Positions 44,235-55,989 of a stretch of DNA of 64,000 bases are shown piece by piece. Origin of the DNA: Megamerina dolium (taxonomy: Eukaryota; Arthropoda; Insecta; Diptera; Megamerinidae); NCBI GenBank assembly GCA_963854835.1, contig OY978525.1, positions 112,888,018 to 112,952,017 of the forward strand, given 5' to 3'. The notes beneath the pieces are model-generated. The model saw only the letters and a program-made list of their open reading frames with translations. It was not told the DNA's origin and did no database searches. The first letter of the stretch is position 1; each line of letters opens with the position of its first letter. The position numbers were made by a program, and so were the translations under genes.

Positions 44235-45879
44235 TGTTTTAAAGAGGATTTCCATGAAGTGAATAATTAATCATTGCTGCTTTCAAGTAATATGTGGTAA
44301 TGGCCATGAAAATGAAAAATATCAAAACAAATTTGTATATCTTCATATCTATTAGAAAATTCAAAGTTCATTTAAGAAAAATTTAGTATAATCCGGAAAA
44401 ACTCTTTCAAGGCTTGCTGCCTATTTCTACCAATAATATTCTAATATTGCAGTGGAAATGTATTTAGAAATACGAAGTGAATAACCTCATATATAAAAAC
44501 GTAATCATTGTACATTATATGTATTGTTTTATGTATTTAAATTAATATGTATATATTACGTTGATGCATACACGTGTATACACATATGTAGATATACATA
44601 CATATATCATACATATGAAAATTTATAGAGCGAGCCCCTTTCTTATGGCCAATTTAAATATAATCAATATATTATAAATGTCGCATTATGAGGAAAACAA
44701 ATAAATAATACCGGCTGGCTGGCTATCGTATGAAAATAACAATCATATTCAAGGTCAGAACAGTAAAAAGCGCGTGAGGATTAATAATGAAAAAATAAAA
44801 ATTAATAAAGACGAAAAAATTTAGGTATATGCAGATACATACATATGTACGCTAAGTATGCATATAATAAATTAAAAAAAAAAGAGGAGAAGAAATAAAC
44901 AAAAAAAAAATCATGAAATAAAATATAATACATTTAAAAATCTACAGTTGAAAGACAAATTTATTTTCGAAATCAAGATATAGTATAACAGCAAAATATC
45001 ATATATTTGTATTTGGCATGCACACCTCCGTACATACATATGTATTCATGTATGTAGATACATAAAAACATATTTGCATAATTCAGATCATTGTTTGTCA
45101 TTTGAGTTTTTGCTAAAATTTCAATTTCAATGATATGCGGATACAATATCACAAACTTGAATGAGTTGACAAGACATACAGACAGATATACTTGCGAAGA
45201 GACTACAACTAATTCATATATACATATTTCTTGTTTTTTATAAAAACAGAACAAGACAAGAAAAAACAAAAAATTTATAAAATTAAAATCAAATAAAAAA
45301 CATAAAAGCTCAATGGGTTGTTGTTTTGATACTTATTATATATTTACTGCACGTATGTAATTTGCTTGTACAAATACTATGTCAACAAATGAGCGACGTG
45401 ATAACCAGCAAGTAATATTAATCGTATTGATGAAGGAAAAAGTTCGTTCCTCTTTCACTATTTGTAACACATTCACTATGTATGTAGTCAATTTTCATAA
45501 CTTTAACCTTAATCAGGCATCTGGCAATGCTGAAGCGAGTATAAAACCTGATGCCTTGATATGGGAGCCCAATGCAGATATCCAAAATGATAAATATTAT
45601 TATTGGAATAAGCAATGAATCCAAGGACAAAAGTGTATTTGACTGATTTTAAATATTTTGACAAAGTTTGGCACCCAACACTTAAGGTCCTATGGTCGAA
45701 AGGTATGGACTGAGCGATCAATGGGACTAACCTCAGAACTTGGTTGAAATTTTGTTCCTTTATAACTTCTTTAATATGTACATTATATGGGAAAACTATA
45801 TTTCATTTACATTTACCTAAAGTTGCCTTTGAAATAGGCTTGACCAAAAACTATTCCTCATATTTATGAAAAAAAAAAG
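44235..45879. other. Gene-free AT-rich stretch
   Basis: TACATACATATG-type repeats near 44560-44620 and 45030-45060. From about 45500 there may be eroded LINE sequence leading into the reverse transcriptase at 45880, but no motif is clear before that. Confidence 0.5.
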
Positions 45880-46048
45880 AGATTTAATAAAGCTATTTTC
45901 TATAATGTGCCTACTTTTCAATTTTGCCCTAGAAAAAGCCACTAGGGAATCTGCAGTCAACACGAAGGGGACCTTTTTATTCAAATCCGTCCAAATTCTG
46001 GCATATGCGGATGACATCGATATTATTGCGACCTCTCTACCAAGCTTA

Positions 46049-46579
46049 TAGCCTAGACAGACGGCAGCGTTAATCCGGATTAACGGCGCACTTAATCCGA
46101 ATAAAATATTATCCCGACAGACGGCAGTATTGTAGGTTAAGTAAACAGCTGATTGCTGTTTTATTAGGTCTGCTCACTTATATTACTATCACTATCAATT
46201 TCTGTCATTTGTCACTCTCGATATGAGCAAATCTACAAGATGTCCGCGAACTGAAAACTATCAGAAACTTGTAAATTGATATTCACAGTTCGTAATTGAC
46301 AGCTGGATTTATTTGTTCGCCAACGCTTTTCATGTCGAAAACTGTTAACAATTGTTGAAAGTTTTTTGTTAGCGAACACACCTATTGTTTTGTAAGTTGG
46401 ATCGAGAAAAAATTCACAATAGAAAATAGCTGTTGCTTTTCAGCAGTGTTGTCATCGAAAATTCCTCTTTAATTTTGAGAATTAACTCGTAGAGCTAATG
46501 CGGATTAGCTGCAGTTAATGCCCGAGTTAATTTGAATTAACTCGTTTATCCAGATTAACGCTGCCGTCTGTCAGAGCTG
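46049..46579. mobile_element. Harbinger-type MITE, 531 bp, copy 2
   Basis: TTA flanks at 46046-46048 and 46580-46582. TIR GACAGACGGCAGCGTTAATC near 46054 pairs with its inverted copy at 46555-46574. An internal GACAGACGGCAGTATTG at 46114 repeats the end. It lies in opposite orientation to the copy at 18625-19149 and is inserted in the RTE-like reverse transcriptase just after the YADD box. Confidence 0.87.
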
Positions 46580-47066
46580 TTAAAGTAAGAGAATATAAAA
46601 GCTGGTGCTAGAAACATCGAGCTGCTAATAAACGAAACTCAAGCTAAGGTACTCGTCTGAACAACATCGGACTCTATCAGAAAAAAGCTGGGTGACAAAT
46701 CTCGCAATAGGTTTGTATAATTTCGATGTTGTCAGTGACTTTAAATATTTTGGAGTTAATATCAACAACAACAACAACAACAACCTGTCATCAGAAATTA
46801 GCCAAAGAATACTGTCAGCAAATCGCTGCTATTTCTCGCTATGTAACCACCTCAAGAGCCGCCAGCTTATCCGGAACGCTAAGATTTCCCTATACCGGCT
46901 GCTAATAATACCCTGTCTGGTATACGGAAGTGAATCATGGGTCGTCAGTGAAGCAGATGAGCCGAGGTTGCTGGTTTTTTGAGAGGAAAATTCTGCAAAT
47001 TCTATTTGGAAAATGCTACACGAGACGAAGAAAGGGGCGTCCACGCCTGAGATGGATAGATGGAGT

Positions 47067-47247
47067 TGTTGTTGTTGTTGTAGAAGCAATTATACGGAAA
47101 TGTTAATTGGTGCCATTATTGGCAATGGTGTTGTTGTTTGCGTCGGTGTTGGCGTTGGTATCGTTGTTGTTGTTGATGTCAGTGATGCCGTTGGCATTGG
47201 TGCTGTTATCATTTACTACCTCATTCAGCGGCATATTGAGGAAGCTT
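47067..47247 (-). repeat. Low-complexity insertion in RTE remnant
   Basis: About 180 bp of GTT-, GGT- and GTTGTTG-rich DNA splits the LINE between a WIDGV-like segment and DANSLNIAAW. In minus sense it encodes an Asn/Thr-rich run and ends in (CAA)n near 47067, which may mark the 3' tail of a short retroposed piece. I do not regard the open frame as a gene. Confidence 0.5.
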
Positions 47248-47390
47248 GACGATGACGACGCCAACTCCCTGAATATCGCAGCGTGGAGATTGCAGGCGCG
47301 GGATCGTGAAAATCGGAGATTAATACTGCAGCAGACGAAGATTCGACCTGGATTGTCCAGTCGATAATGATGATGATAATTTTCTGTAAT

Positions 47391-47708
47391 GGGTGCCATA
47401 GCTCAGTGGTTTGGTGCGTTTGGCCTTCTGATCAGTAGGTCGTGGGTTCAAATACCAACTGAAACACAACTTTAATACCGAAAGCAATTAGCAATTCCTG
47501 TAGCAGTAAAAATTTGCCATGGAAAAGCATCTAAGAGCCCTGTGATGACACCTCGCAAATAGTGATGTCACAAGGGTTCTGCCGTTCGGAATCGGCTAAT
47601 ATAATCAGGTCTCTTTTAAGACTGTCCAAAATTTAGGGCGCACAACAGCACTGGAAGAGAAAATCAGCAAATTTGGGGCCCATAAGTGCCACATATTTAT
47701 TTATTTTT
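47391..47708 (+). mobile_element. SINE, tail type 1, with 13-bp target duplication
   Basis: Head GGGTGCCATAGCTCAGTGGT at 47391; B box GTGGGTTCAAATACC; core TGATGTCACAAGGGTTCTGC; tail ATTTGGGGCCCATAAGTGCC, ACATATTTATTTATTTTTA. Duplicated target AATTTTCT(G/A)TAAT at 47378-47390 and 47709-47721, one mismatch. It landed at the (ATG)n tail of the RTE remnant. Confidence 0.9.
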
Positions 47709-47721
47709 AATTTTCTATAAT

Positions 47722-48439
47722 GGAATTATTATTGTTTGCAAACAGAATGATCATTTTTTCATCACAACCCCATTCATCATACAAGTGTGTGTGTTGAATT
47801 GAAAGAATTAGAGAAGAAATGCGAGAATTTCCTAGATTCCTCTAATAAATATCTGTTTGTTCTTTATGTATATTATTAAATTATGCTTTTTCTAAACTGG
47901 CTCGTGTTGTTTACAATTTACTTTGAATTTTATTCGCATGTTCTTATATGACGGACAATTATTAGTAATAATATTATTTATAATTAAATATTCATAAGCA
48001 TGTTAAGTAAATGAACTTGCATACTTGCAAGTCACTACGTTGTTAGTAAATAATTGTATTGTTTTATGAACATATACATATGTCAAAATGTATATATGTA
48101 TTGAGAAATAATATCAAAGAATAGGAGCGCATTAATAAAAAATAAAAATATAATAAATACTCAAAAAGACGTACTTTGTGATTCTGATTACCCTGATTCT
48201 GGTTGCATGGTTATATGTAGGAAGATTATGAAAAAAGAGCATAATTTTCATAAAAAAAAATATCTTAAAGTCGGCCGGGCCGACCCATTTATACCCTACA
48301 CATAGAGGTATTTAAAAGCTTATTGTGTTCAGCAGTTTTAGAGTATGCGAGGGTTGCCTTTTATATTTTTTTAAAAAGTATGAAAATGCATTTGGTTATC
48401 ATCAAAAATGGTTTTATTGTTTTTCAAAGTATTCTCCAT
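47722..48439. other. Gene-free stretch
   Basis: AT-rich. At 48273-48310, GTCGGCCGGGCCGACCC is a short GC-rich palindrome followed by ATTTATACCCTACAC, resembling the left border of the 12-kb array; no element could be delimited. Confidence 0.45.
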
Positions 48440-48670
48440 GAATATTAATCATGCATGCGCTCAAACCAATTGTCGACTTTTGCCACTTTTGCCACTCTGA
48501 CCGAGACTCCTCGAAAACATGGCTTTTGTTGGGTTCGACTCGTCTTGGAAGACCCACACGGTTGATTGCTGTTTTGTTTCAAGCTCATACGCATATATCC
48601 ATGATTCGTCACAAGTCACGATTTTATAAACGTCTTTCGAAGCATAGCGTTTTTCCTCAAGGCAAAACCG
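48440..48670 (-). pseudogene. Mariner transposase fragment
   Basis: Minus strand: RYASKDVYKIVTCDESWIYA, YELETKQQSTVWVFQDESNP then TKAMFSRSLGQSGK. It covers the first catalytic Asp (CDESWIY) and the following strand only; a different subfamily from the 42.9-kb element. Confidence 0.75.
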
Positions 48671-48689
48671 GCCTTGAGACTACGGGAAC

Positions 48690-49495
48690 TATCTCTTCTA
48701 GCCACAAATTCATGGGGGCACTATGCTATCCTAGAAAAGTTTCCATTCATCCCTAGGACAACTGACTTGTGGTTCGGTGGAACTGCAAGTGAAAAAGCCA
48801 TTCACCACGATCTTCCCTTCAAGAGAAGACTGGGATGGCAAAATAGATTGTACCGGTAAGGTCGTCATATATACAGATGGATCTAAACTACGGAAGCAAG
48901 TGGGAGGGGATGTCTATTCTAAGGGGCTAAGCACCTATTCCTATTCCTATTCCAATATTGAGTGTAACTGCAAGGCGGATGAATTGGCAAGGCAAGGTAC
49001 GACAATGCCGCTCTACCAGGACAAGGCGTTGGTCCCAATACCATTGACAACTTGAAAGTTACTAGTAGATAGGTTTATCAATGATGTCGCTAACACGCGC
49101 TGGAGACAAACCCCTAACGGTTTAACTTGTAGGCTAACGTGGCCGGAATGGAGCTTAAGTCGAACTAAGCTAATTTTGAAATTGTAATAGAATAACAATT
49201 GGGGTTCTAACAGGCCATTGTCTTATTGGTCGGCACGCAAATAGACTAGGGGCACTATTGTAGAAGCTGTCAGGACGTTGAAGAGGAAGAAACCGTAGAA
49301 GACCTTCTGTGCGGGTGCATGGCTCTGTGCAGGAGGAGGTTCAATACCCACGGAAGTTGCAAATATAAAACTAACAAAGATTATTTCGTTCGTTAAATCC
49401 ACAGAATGGTTTAGAGAGGACCCAGTGGGATAAGGATAAGTTTCAGTGGTATCATAATGGGCCTTCAGGACAGCCACTCTAGCTACCTACCTACC
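48690..49495 (+). pseudogene. R1-like LINE RNase H and C-terminal remnant
   Basis: Plus strand: HYAILEKFPFIPRTTDLWFG, KRRLGWQNRLYR, then VVIYTDGSKL (RNase H first Asp), NCKADELARQGTTMPLYQDK, KLLVDRFINDVANTRW, TGHCLIG-like and DVEEEETVEDLLCGCMALC-like segments in shifted frames, and VKSTEWFREDPVG at 49395-49430. It ends near CTACCTACCTACC (49479-49495). Several frameshifts; 5'-truncated at the preceding mariner fragment. Confidence 0.78.
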
Positions 49496-49499
49496 TAAA

Positions 49500-49921
49500 T
49501 ATCATGTAGGCATATAGCAGCTAAGTTGCATAAACTCCTAATACAAATCTATTAAATCTTAGAATTTATAAATTGTTTTTAAAATTACTTTTGATAACAA
49601 ATATTTCAAATTTTAACAAAGCATTCATTCCTAATTATGGTTAATATTTTCATATTTTTCGTATTTTTTTTTTAGTTAGAAATATTCCATTCTTAAAGTT
49701 TCCAATTCAATTTCATTGAATATTTTGAGCAACACAATTAAAAAACGCTGATATCATATTTACATAAAGTGATTAAAGTGATATTAGTCACGCGTCGTAC
49801 AGTGTATATAGGTTAACGTCACTATGACGGTATTACTCATATGTAGAGGGTATGCATTCTCGCATATATTCTCAAAGTATGTGACGAAAACAAAATATGG
49901 TTCACATTTAATAGAAGCTTT
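49500..49921. other. Gene-free AT-rich stretch
   Basis: No coding similarity seen. Confidence 0.5.
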
Positions 49922-50323
49922 GTACAGGGTATTTCAACAAGACGTGTCAAGTGGCGTTACCGAACGATGTTGAATGACTTTTTTTTTAAGCCTGACATTA
50001 GACGATGTTTATTTTCGGCAGGACGGCGCCACATGCCATCCAACTGATGAAACAATAACTTTATTGCATTAAAAATTTCCTAGAAGTGTGATTTCTCGAA
50101 GTGGAGACTTTAGGTGGGCGCCCAGATCGTGTGACTTAACACTACTAGACTTTTTTCTATGAGGCTACGTTAAAGATAAAGTCTACGCTAATGCTCCAGC
50201 AAATATTGAAGCAGTCAAAGACAATGTTAGAGCTATTTTTCGTAAGATTCAACCGCAATTATGCGAAAATATGATGAAAAACATATGTCAGATATTGTGT
50301 TCCATTACTAACCTTAGAGTTTG
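49922..50323 (+). pseudogene. Rosa-like (DD41D) transposon 3' part
   Basis: It begins TACAGGGTATTTCAAC and reads FRQDGATCHPTDETITLL, FPRSVISRSGDFRWAPRSCD, LTLLDFFL then GYVKDKVYANAPANIEAVKD, with FRKIQPQLCENMMKN. Between Asp 2 (QDG) and Asp 3 (LLD) there are 41 residues. The N-terminal half is absent. It is a different subfamily from its neighbour at 50326. Confidence 0.75.
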
Positions 50324-50325
50324 TA

Positions 50326-51415
50326 CAGGGTGATTTTTGGCAGCTCAGCTGTTTTTGTGTAACATGTTACTGTCAAACATGTTCAGTTTGGTCTATAATT
50401 TAACCATGAATCATCTTATAAACAAACAACGCTTACAGATTATCAAAAATTCATGCTCGGTTAAGAAAGTGCATCGTGCACTTCTTCCATTTTATGGTCA
50501 GATTGGGTGACCTTCTGAGGTGGCTATTCGGAAACTTGTGACTAAATTTTGCACCATTTTTACAATATTGGACATTAAACTACCAACACGCATACTTAGA
50601 GTGCGGACACAGGAAAATATCGCAGCTGTATCCGCCAGTGTTGCTGATGACCGTGAATTATCGATTCGGCGCCGTTCGCAGCAATTGGGGCTCTGTTACT
50701 CCACTACGTCGAAAATTTTGCGGAAGGATTTGGGTGTAAAACCTTTGAAAATACAGCTGAATGAATACAGCAAGAATTGAAGCCACACGACCTACCACAA
50801 AGGTTAACCTTTGGTGAATGGGCGCTGACAAAGTTGGATGAAGATCCACTTTTTTATCGGAAAATTGTGTTCAGCGACGAAGCTCATTGCTGGTTGAATG
50901 GATTTATTATTAAGGCTATGAAGCACCGCGACCTGGAGATCTTTTGTGCAGGATTGAATGGATAAGTGAACAATCCAATTGGAATGATGGTGGCATCATT
51001 GGACCGTACTTTTTTAAAGCCGACGAAGGTAAGAACGTTACTGTGAATGGCGAGCGTTACCGTGCGATGATTACAAACTTTTTTTTGCCCAAAATGGAAG
51101 AGCTGGACTTGGCTGACATGTGGTTTCAACAAGACGGTGCCACATGACACACAGCACGTGAAACAATGTCCCGAATGAGAGGCGAGTTCGGTGAACATTT
51201 TATTTCACGTTTGGGGCCACTCAGTTGACCGCCTAGATCGTGCGATTTAACGCCTTTAGATTATTTTTTGTGGGCCTAAGTTAAGGCTCATGTCGATAGC
51301 GACAAGTACGCGACGATTGACGCACTGGAAGCCAATATTGAAGAATTTATTTGTGAGATACCGGCCGATATGTTGGAGAGAGTATGCCTGTCGCCCTGTG
51401 ACAGGCATCACCCTG
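50326..51415 (+). mobile_element. Rosa-like DD41D transposon with both ends
   Basis: Ends CAGGGTGATTTTTGGC (50326) and the inverted CAGGGTGATGCCTG (51415) with TA outside both (50324-50325, 51416-51417). The transposase is broken: ATG near 50406 (MNHLINKQRLQII), ENIAAVSASVADDRELSIRR, RSQQLGLCYSTTSKILRKDL, LDEDPLFYRKIVFSDEAHCW, KMEELDLADMWFQQDGAT and LTPLDYFLW. Asp-41-Asp spacing is kept; several frameshifts and stops. Confidence 0.82.
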
Positions 51416-51417
51416 TA

Positions 51418-52423
51418 CTTTGTATTAAAATGAAATTATCAGCTCTTGTCAAAAAATATTGCGTTTTTTTTTTTTTATAAATTTACAATGACACCTCTCA
51501 TTGAACGACGCTGTATATCATTGTTTTGTTTTTAAGAGTAAACAACTTTCGAACACAAAAAAAAATGCTTTTGTAAATGGTGTACGTGCAAAATATTTGT
51601 ATATGTATTACATGTGTATTACAACAATACTCATAGCTACAACAACAAAGAGCACGAACATTCACATAAAAATATGTCGCATTGCTGCTTCCGCGATCAT
51701 GTTTTGCTGATTTTAATATGATTGGCTGAAAGATGTGGGCTTGTCAGTGACGACGTTTGGACCGTGAAACATTTTTAAATATTGCTTTATTTTATGTACA
51801 TACATATGTACGAGTATATAAAGTTTCTTAGAAGTGCTTATTAGTAAATGTATGCGTGGCTGTGGTTATGGATATTACTTAGTTAAATATGCACTTTTTT
51901 TATATATAACGAAATGTTGTTGTTGTTGATGCTGTTCTTCTGTTTATTCATAAACACAAATATATTGCAGCATTTTATGTATTTGTCGTTCTATGACACA
52001 AATAAAAATAACAACAACAACAATATCAATAACAAAAGTGTGATTAAGTAATACAAACTTACTCGTACAATTTAAGTACCGACCCAAACAAATAATTGTT
52101 GTTGATCTGTTGTTGTTTGTTATGACTGTTACGTATTCTTAATGATTTGTTTATCGTATTGAAAAAAATATGAGCCACCCTATATTGAAGAATGAAAAAT
52201 GGAGAACAAAAATTTTGAATTAATACTTGTAAACAAATATAAATGAAAACAGCACGTGTATTAAATTTTTTTTTTTACTCCTGTTGATTTGACGATTAGA
52301 TTCAGTTGCAAATGAAACGCCATTATTTCGTTCATAAGTACTTAGTATCGTTTGTATGAAGACTTACGCAGTAACCAATGAAAGTGTAAAAGATTAATAT
52401 TTTAATACGTACCTACGATGACG
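51418..52423. other. Gene-free stretch
   Basis: T-run at 51463, (TTG)n and (CAA)n runs near 51915 and 52010; no coding similarity. Confidence 0.55.
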
Positions 52424-52425
52424 GT

Positions 52426-53641
52426 CCCAGAATTACCCGACCTAACACCCGAAAACAACAAATTTGGGAAAATTGTTCGTTATTTCTCAACATAAACTCC
52501 TTTTAGCTCTACATACTTTTCCCAACGATATTCTATAGCTTCGATACCCTGCTTATAGTATGAACTGTCTAGCTCATTAAAATAGTCATCTACCGCAGAC
52601 TTCACCTTTGCATTTTTTGCAAATCTTCTACCACCAAGCCATTTTTTTTTAAATTTGAAAATAGAAAATAACCCGAAGGAGCTAAATCTGGCGAATAAGG
52701 TGCGTGCTGAAGCAATACGAGCTTTAAATCATTGATTTGGGGCATCGCAATAGCAGATGTGTGAACTGGTGCATTGTCTTGATGAAACAACACTTTCTTT
52801 TGCGCCAAATGCGGCCTTTTTTCTTTAATTTCATCACTTAAACGCTGCAAAAAATTAGCATAATACTCGCCGCCGTTGGTTGTTTTTCCTTTTTGAAGAT
52901 AATCAATAAAAATTATCCCACGTGCATCCCAAAAAAACAGACGCCACAACCTTGCCTGAAGATGGAACTGTCTTTGCCTTCTTTCCTCAGTCCATTGTTT
53001 TGACTGCTCCTTTATCTCAGGTGTGAAGTGGTGGACCCATGTCTCATCCATGGTGACGAATCGACGTTAAAACAAGGCTTTATTACTGTGAAACATCGCC
53101 AAACACTCTATAGAAACATCTTCACGATGTTGTTTTTGTTCTATTGTGAGCAAACGCGGCACCCATCTTGCACACAGCTCCAAATTTTCGGTCAAAATAC
53201 CATGTGTAGTACTTTTTGAAATGCCTGTAATTTCACCTAGCTCACGCACCTTCAGCCGGTGATCATCCAATACCATTTTGTGGATTTTCTTAACCGTTTC
53301 TGGTGTGGCCACCTCAATTGGTCGACCACTACGGTGTTCGTCTTGGCAGCTCGTACGACCTCGTTTAAATTCTGTCACCCAATATTTTATGATCGTAAAC
53401 GAGGGAGCAGACTACCCCAGAGTAGAATCTAGTTCGGCTTTAATATTCGTTGGACTGAGACCTTTACAAATTCACTGAGGTCGTTAACTTTCGATGGCTC
53501 CAAAAAAAATATTAATCAACGTGGCGCCATGAAACTTAAAACATATCAGTTTTATAAGTTTGCCACTTTTCACCAAAGTAATTTTTTTCAAACTACTGCC
53601 GCCATCTATATGTCAGGTCGGGTAGTTCTGGGACCGCCCCA
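52426..53641 (-). mobile_element. Second copy of the 42.9-kb mariner, catalytically dead
   Basis: Same family and same TIRs: CGATGACGGTCCCAGAATTA at 52426 and the inverted GGGGCGGTCCCAGAACTACC at 53640, each bordered by TA. Minus strand: FKRGRTSCQDEHRSGRPIEV, HRLKVRELGEITGISKSTTH, MDETWVHHF and FHQDNAPVHTSAIA. About 45 bp containing the start codon is deleted near 53465, a nonsense codon lies near 53067, a compensating frameshift pair near 52960-53000, and the third catalytic Asp is changed to Gly (GGT, 52673-52671). Confidence 0.92.
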
Positions 53642-53644
53642 TAT

Positions 53645-54443
53645 TTTACTAGTAATAAGTTATAACGCTATTACAATTAGTACATCAGAACAACAAGTGG
53701 ATAACGACAAAAGCGTGCTTGAGGTGTTTTTTTTTTTTACCAGAATTATAGTACTATTGTTGTTCTTTACTGTACGATATGCATGAGTAATAGCGTATTG
53801 TGTATTGTTTACCATCGAATGCATTGCACAATTTACGCATTAAATTCGCACTATATACATAGCTAGTACGTAAACCTATAATAGCGAATGTATAGTTGCG
53901 GTTGTTGTTGTTGTTTACATTTATTTATAATTAATTTTTATTTTGCGCATGATAAACACATATTTTAGTAGTAGATATGCAAAAAGAAATGCAATGTAAT
54001 AAGGAAATATTTATGTGATTAATTACTTTATTTATCACTAATACTTATAAACAAGATATAAGTGCTATTGGTGTAATAAATATATTAAATTTCAAGTTTT
54101 ATGAATTGTAATTATATATATTTATATTCTGATAAACACCCTGGGAGGGAATTTTATTGAAAAAATAAATACTCTTCAAAAACTGTCATGAAGGTTAAGG
54201 TGCTCGACATGTTTTGCATCGAAATACAAATAATTAGGTCGATTGAATATTAAATGTATAAATGTAATCAAATTTAAGGTGATAACTATTCTGACAAATT
54301 CCCCATTAAAAAATCTGTCAAAAAGCCGATACTAAATTTAAGTGGGAACTTAATTTTGACTATGAATATGCGCCATTAACTGAGACTGAGAGTAATATTT
54401 TCAGACCCTGTCATTAGACCCTTCATCAACAGTTCTGTGGGAT
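53645..54443. other. Gene-free stretch with MITE copy
   Basis: AT-rich; 54270-54375 is a second copy of the small palindromic MITE at 21130-21252 (CCCATTAAAAAATCTGTC then AAAAAGCCGAT). Confidence 0.5.
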
Positions 54444-54784
54444 AGTGGGTGCCGTAGCTGATCGGTTGGTCGTGGGTTCAATCCCCGGTTGAAGCATAAC
54501 AAACGAACGTTACCACCTGTCGGCAGTAATTAGCAATTTTGCCGGCATTAACAATTTCCCAAAAATGCTTCTTAAAAGAGCTTTGTGACAAAACTCAGTT
54601 AAAGTGATGTCACAAAGGGTTCTGCCGTTTGGAACCGGCTAATATAAGTAGGTCTCTTTTAATGCTGTCCAAATTTAACACGCACAACAATGTTGGAAAA
54701 GAAGCTTGGTGGTATCACACTGGGTCTTTCTGGCCTAAATATGTCCTCTCAGAGAGAGGGGAGCCACAATAACCTAAAAAAAAC
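54444..54784 (+). mobile_element. SINE, tail type 2, deletion in tRNA head
   Basis: Head GTGGGTGCCGTAGCTGATCG lacks about 25 bases between A and B boxes; B box GTGGGTTCAATCCCCGG is intact. The core TGATGTCACAAAGGGTTCTG leads into the second tail type: TTGGTGGTATCACACTGGGT, CTTTCTGGCCTAAATATGTC, CTCTCAGAGAGAGGGGAGCC and ACAATAACCTAAAAAA. It matches the tail of 36292-36603. Confidence 0.88.
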
Positions 54785-54785
54785 T

Positions 54786-55489
54786 TTGTGCCAATAAAAC
54801 GATATAGATGCTAAATTTCCTAAGCAGATTTGATTTCATTTTTATTTTATATAATTTCAATTGAATAATGAGTCAATTGATAAATAGTGAAATATTTTTG
54901 TCGCAAAATTTTTCCTTTTCGTTTTCTTCATAATTATAATATTTTCGACGTTTAAATAAGTAGATCGATAAGTAACATCTCTGTACAGTAGAAAAAATAA
55001 AAGTAATTGGCAATGCTGAATTTAGCGAGTATGCTAAAATTTTTAGCGTCTATAATTATACTCGTTAAAGTTAGCAGATTTCTTGTTGTTTTGCCATGTA
55101 TTTATCGGTGCTAGCTAAGTACGAGTGTCGAATAAAACACGGCAAAATTTTTTATTTCAAAAGAATATTTCAAAAACAAGTAAAATTTCTGATTAATCGG
55201 ATAATTTGAATATTGATTAATCGAACAACTGATTAACTGAGTACACCCTTAATTAAAATGTGAACGATTTATTTAAAGAAAAGTATTTTTCATAATTTAA
55301 AGATATCACGATTGGATACAATACATCTGCATAAAATCCCGTCGTGTACTGAAATTGAGTACAAATTGCATAAAATCGTATTCCTTATGGCCGAATCGCC
55401 GAGAGCCCACAAAGAATGGCGTTTACAGTTATTTAAAATGTGGATTTCCTTTGAAAAGTGAATAATTTGTTGAACACGGACTTGAAGGA
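54786..55489. other. Gene-free AT-rich stretch
   Basis: A GATTAATCG-rich patch at 55185-55240; no coding similarity. Confidence 0.5.
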
Positions 55490-55985
55490 AGCTCCAGAGA
55501 TATAGAAAACAGTTCGTGCTTGTCTTCCATGTTGCTGGGCATCCCAACAGAGACTTAATGTTGCGAGAGCCGCCACCACGAAAATTACGCAAGAATGTGC
55601 AGTCATACATCGAAGAACTGGCGGATATTGTAACAGACGACCCAGCGGACTACAGGTTGGCGTTGAGGTCTGTTCACAGTGGAATGGTGGAGGAAGTGAC
55701 TACGATCTAGCACGACATTGTGCTAGGGGGCAATACCCATCTCTGACAGGAAGCGGGGGTTGCAGCGAGCGACCAGAGCCAATCTCGCAAATCTTAGATC
55801 TGGCTGGTCCCACATGCTGGCCCATTATCGCGCTCGCTTGTATCCCGAGGTTCCGGACATTTGTCCACATTGCGATACTGGCCCGCACACCTCTTCGCAA
55901 ATCCTACGGACCAGTTCGTTGAGGCGCTATAGACTCTCCGTATTCCTGCTGCTACAACAACAACATCAACAACATATAGAAAACC
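55490..55985 (+). pseudogene. Jockey-like LINE 3' copy
   Basis: Plus strand: HPNRDLMLREPPPRKLRKNV, QSYIEELADIVTDDPADYRL, ALRSVHSGMVEEVTTI then, after a stop near 55709 and a frame change, RATRANLANLRSGWSHMLAH and LYPEVPDICPHCDTGPHTSS (CPxC zinc-like motif). It ends in a CAACAACATCAACAAC tail at 55959-55975. 5'-truncated. Confidence 0.82.
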
Positions 55986-55989
55986 ATAG

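Larger units (their letters stand above)
45880..47378 (+). pseudogene. RTE-like LINE remnant, split by two insertions
   Basis: Plus strand: CLLFNFALEKATRESAVNTK, GTFLFKSVQILAYADDIDII (YADD reverse-transcriptase box) to 46045. It resumes after the MITE with GARNIELLINETQAKVLV, VVSDFKYFGVNIN (with an added run of Asn codons), ISQRILSANRCYFSLCNHLK and LIIPCLVYGSESWV. After a second, low-complexity insertion (about 47067-47247) come DANSLNIAAWRLQARDRENR and LILQQTKIRPGLSSR, then an (ATG)n tail at 47366-47378. Stops and frame breaks throughout. Confidence 0.85.

Noticed and set aside
47103..47399. Asn/Thr-rich open frame
   Set aside because: Low-complexity GTT/GGT insertion in a dead LINE.
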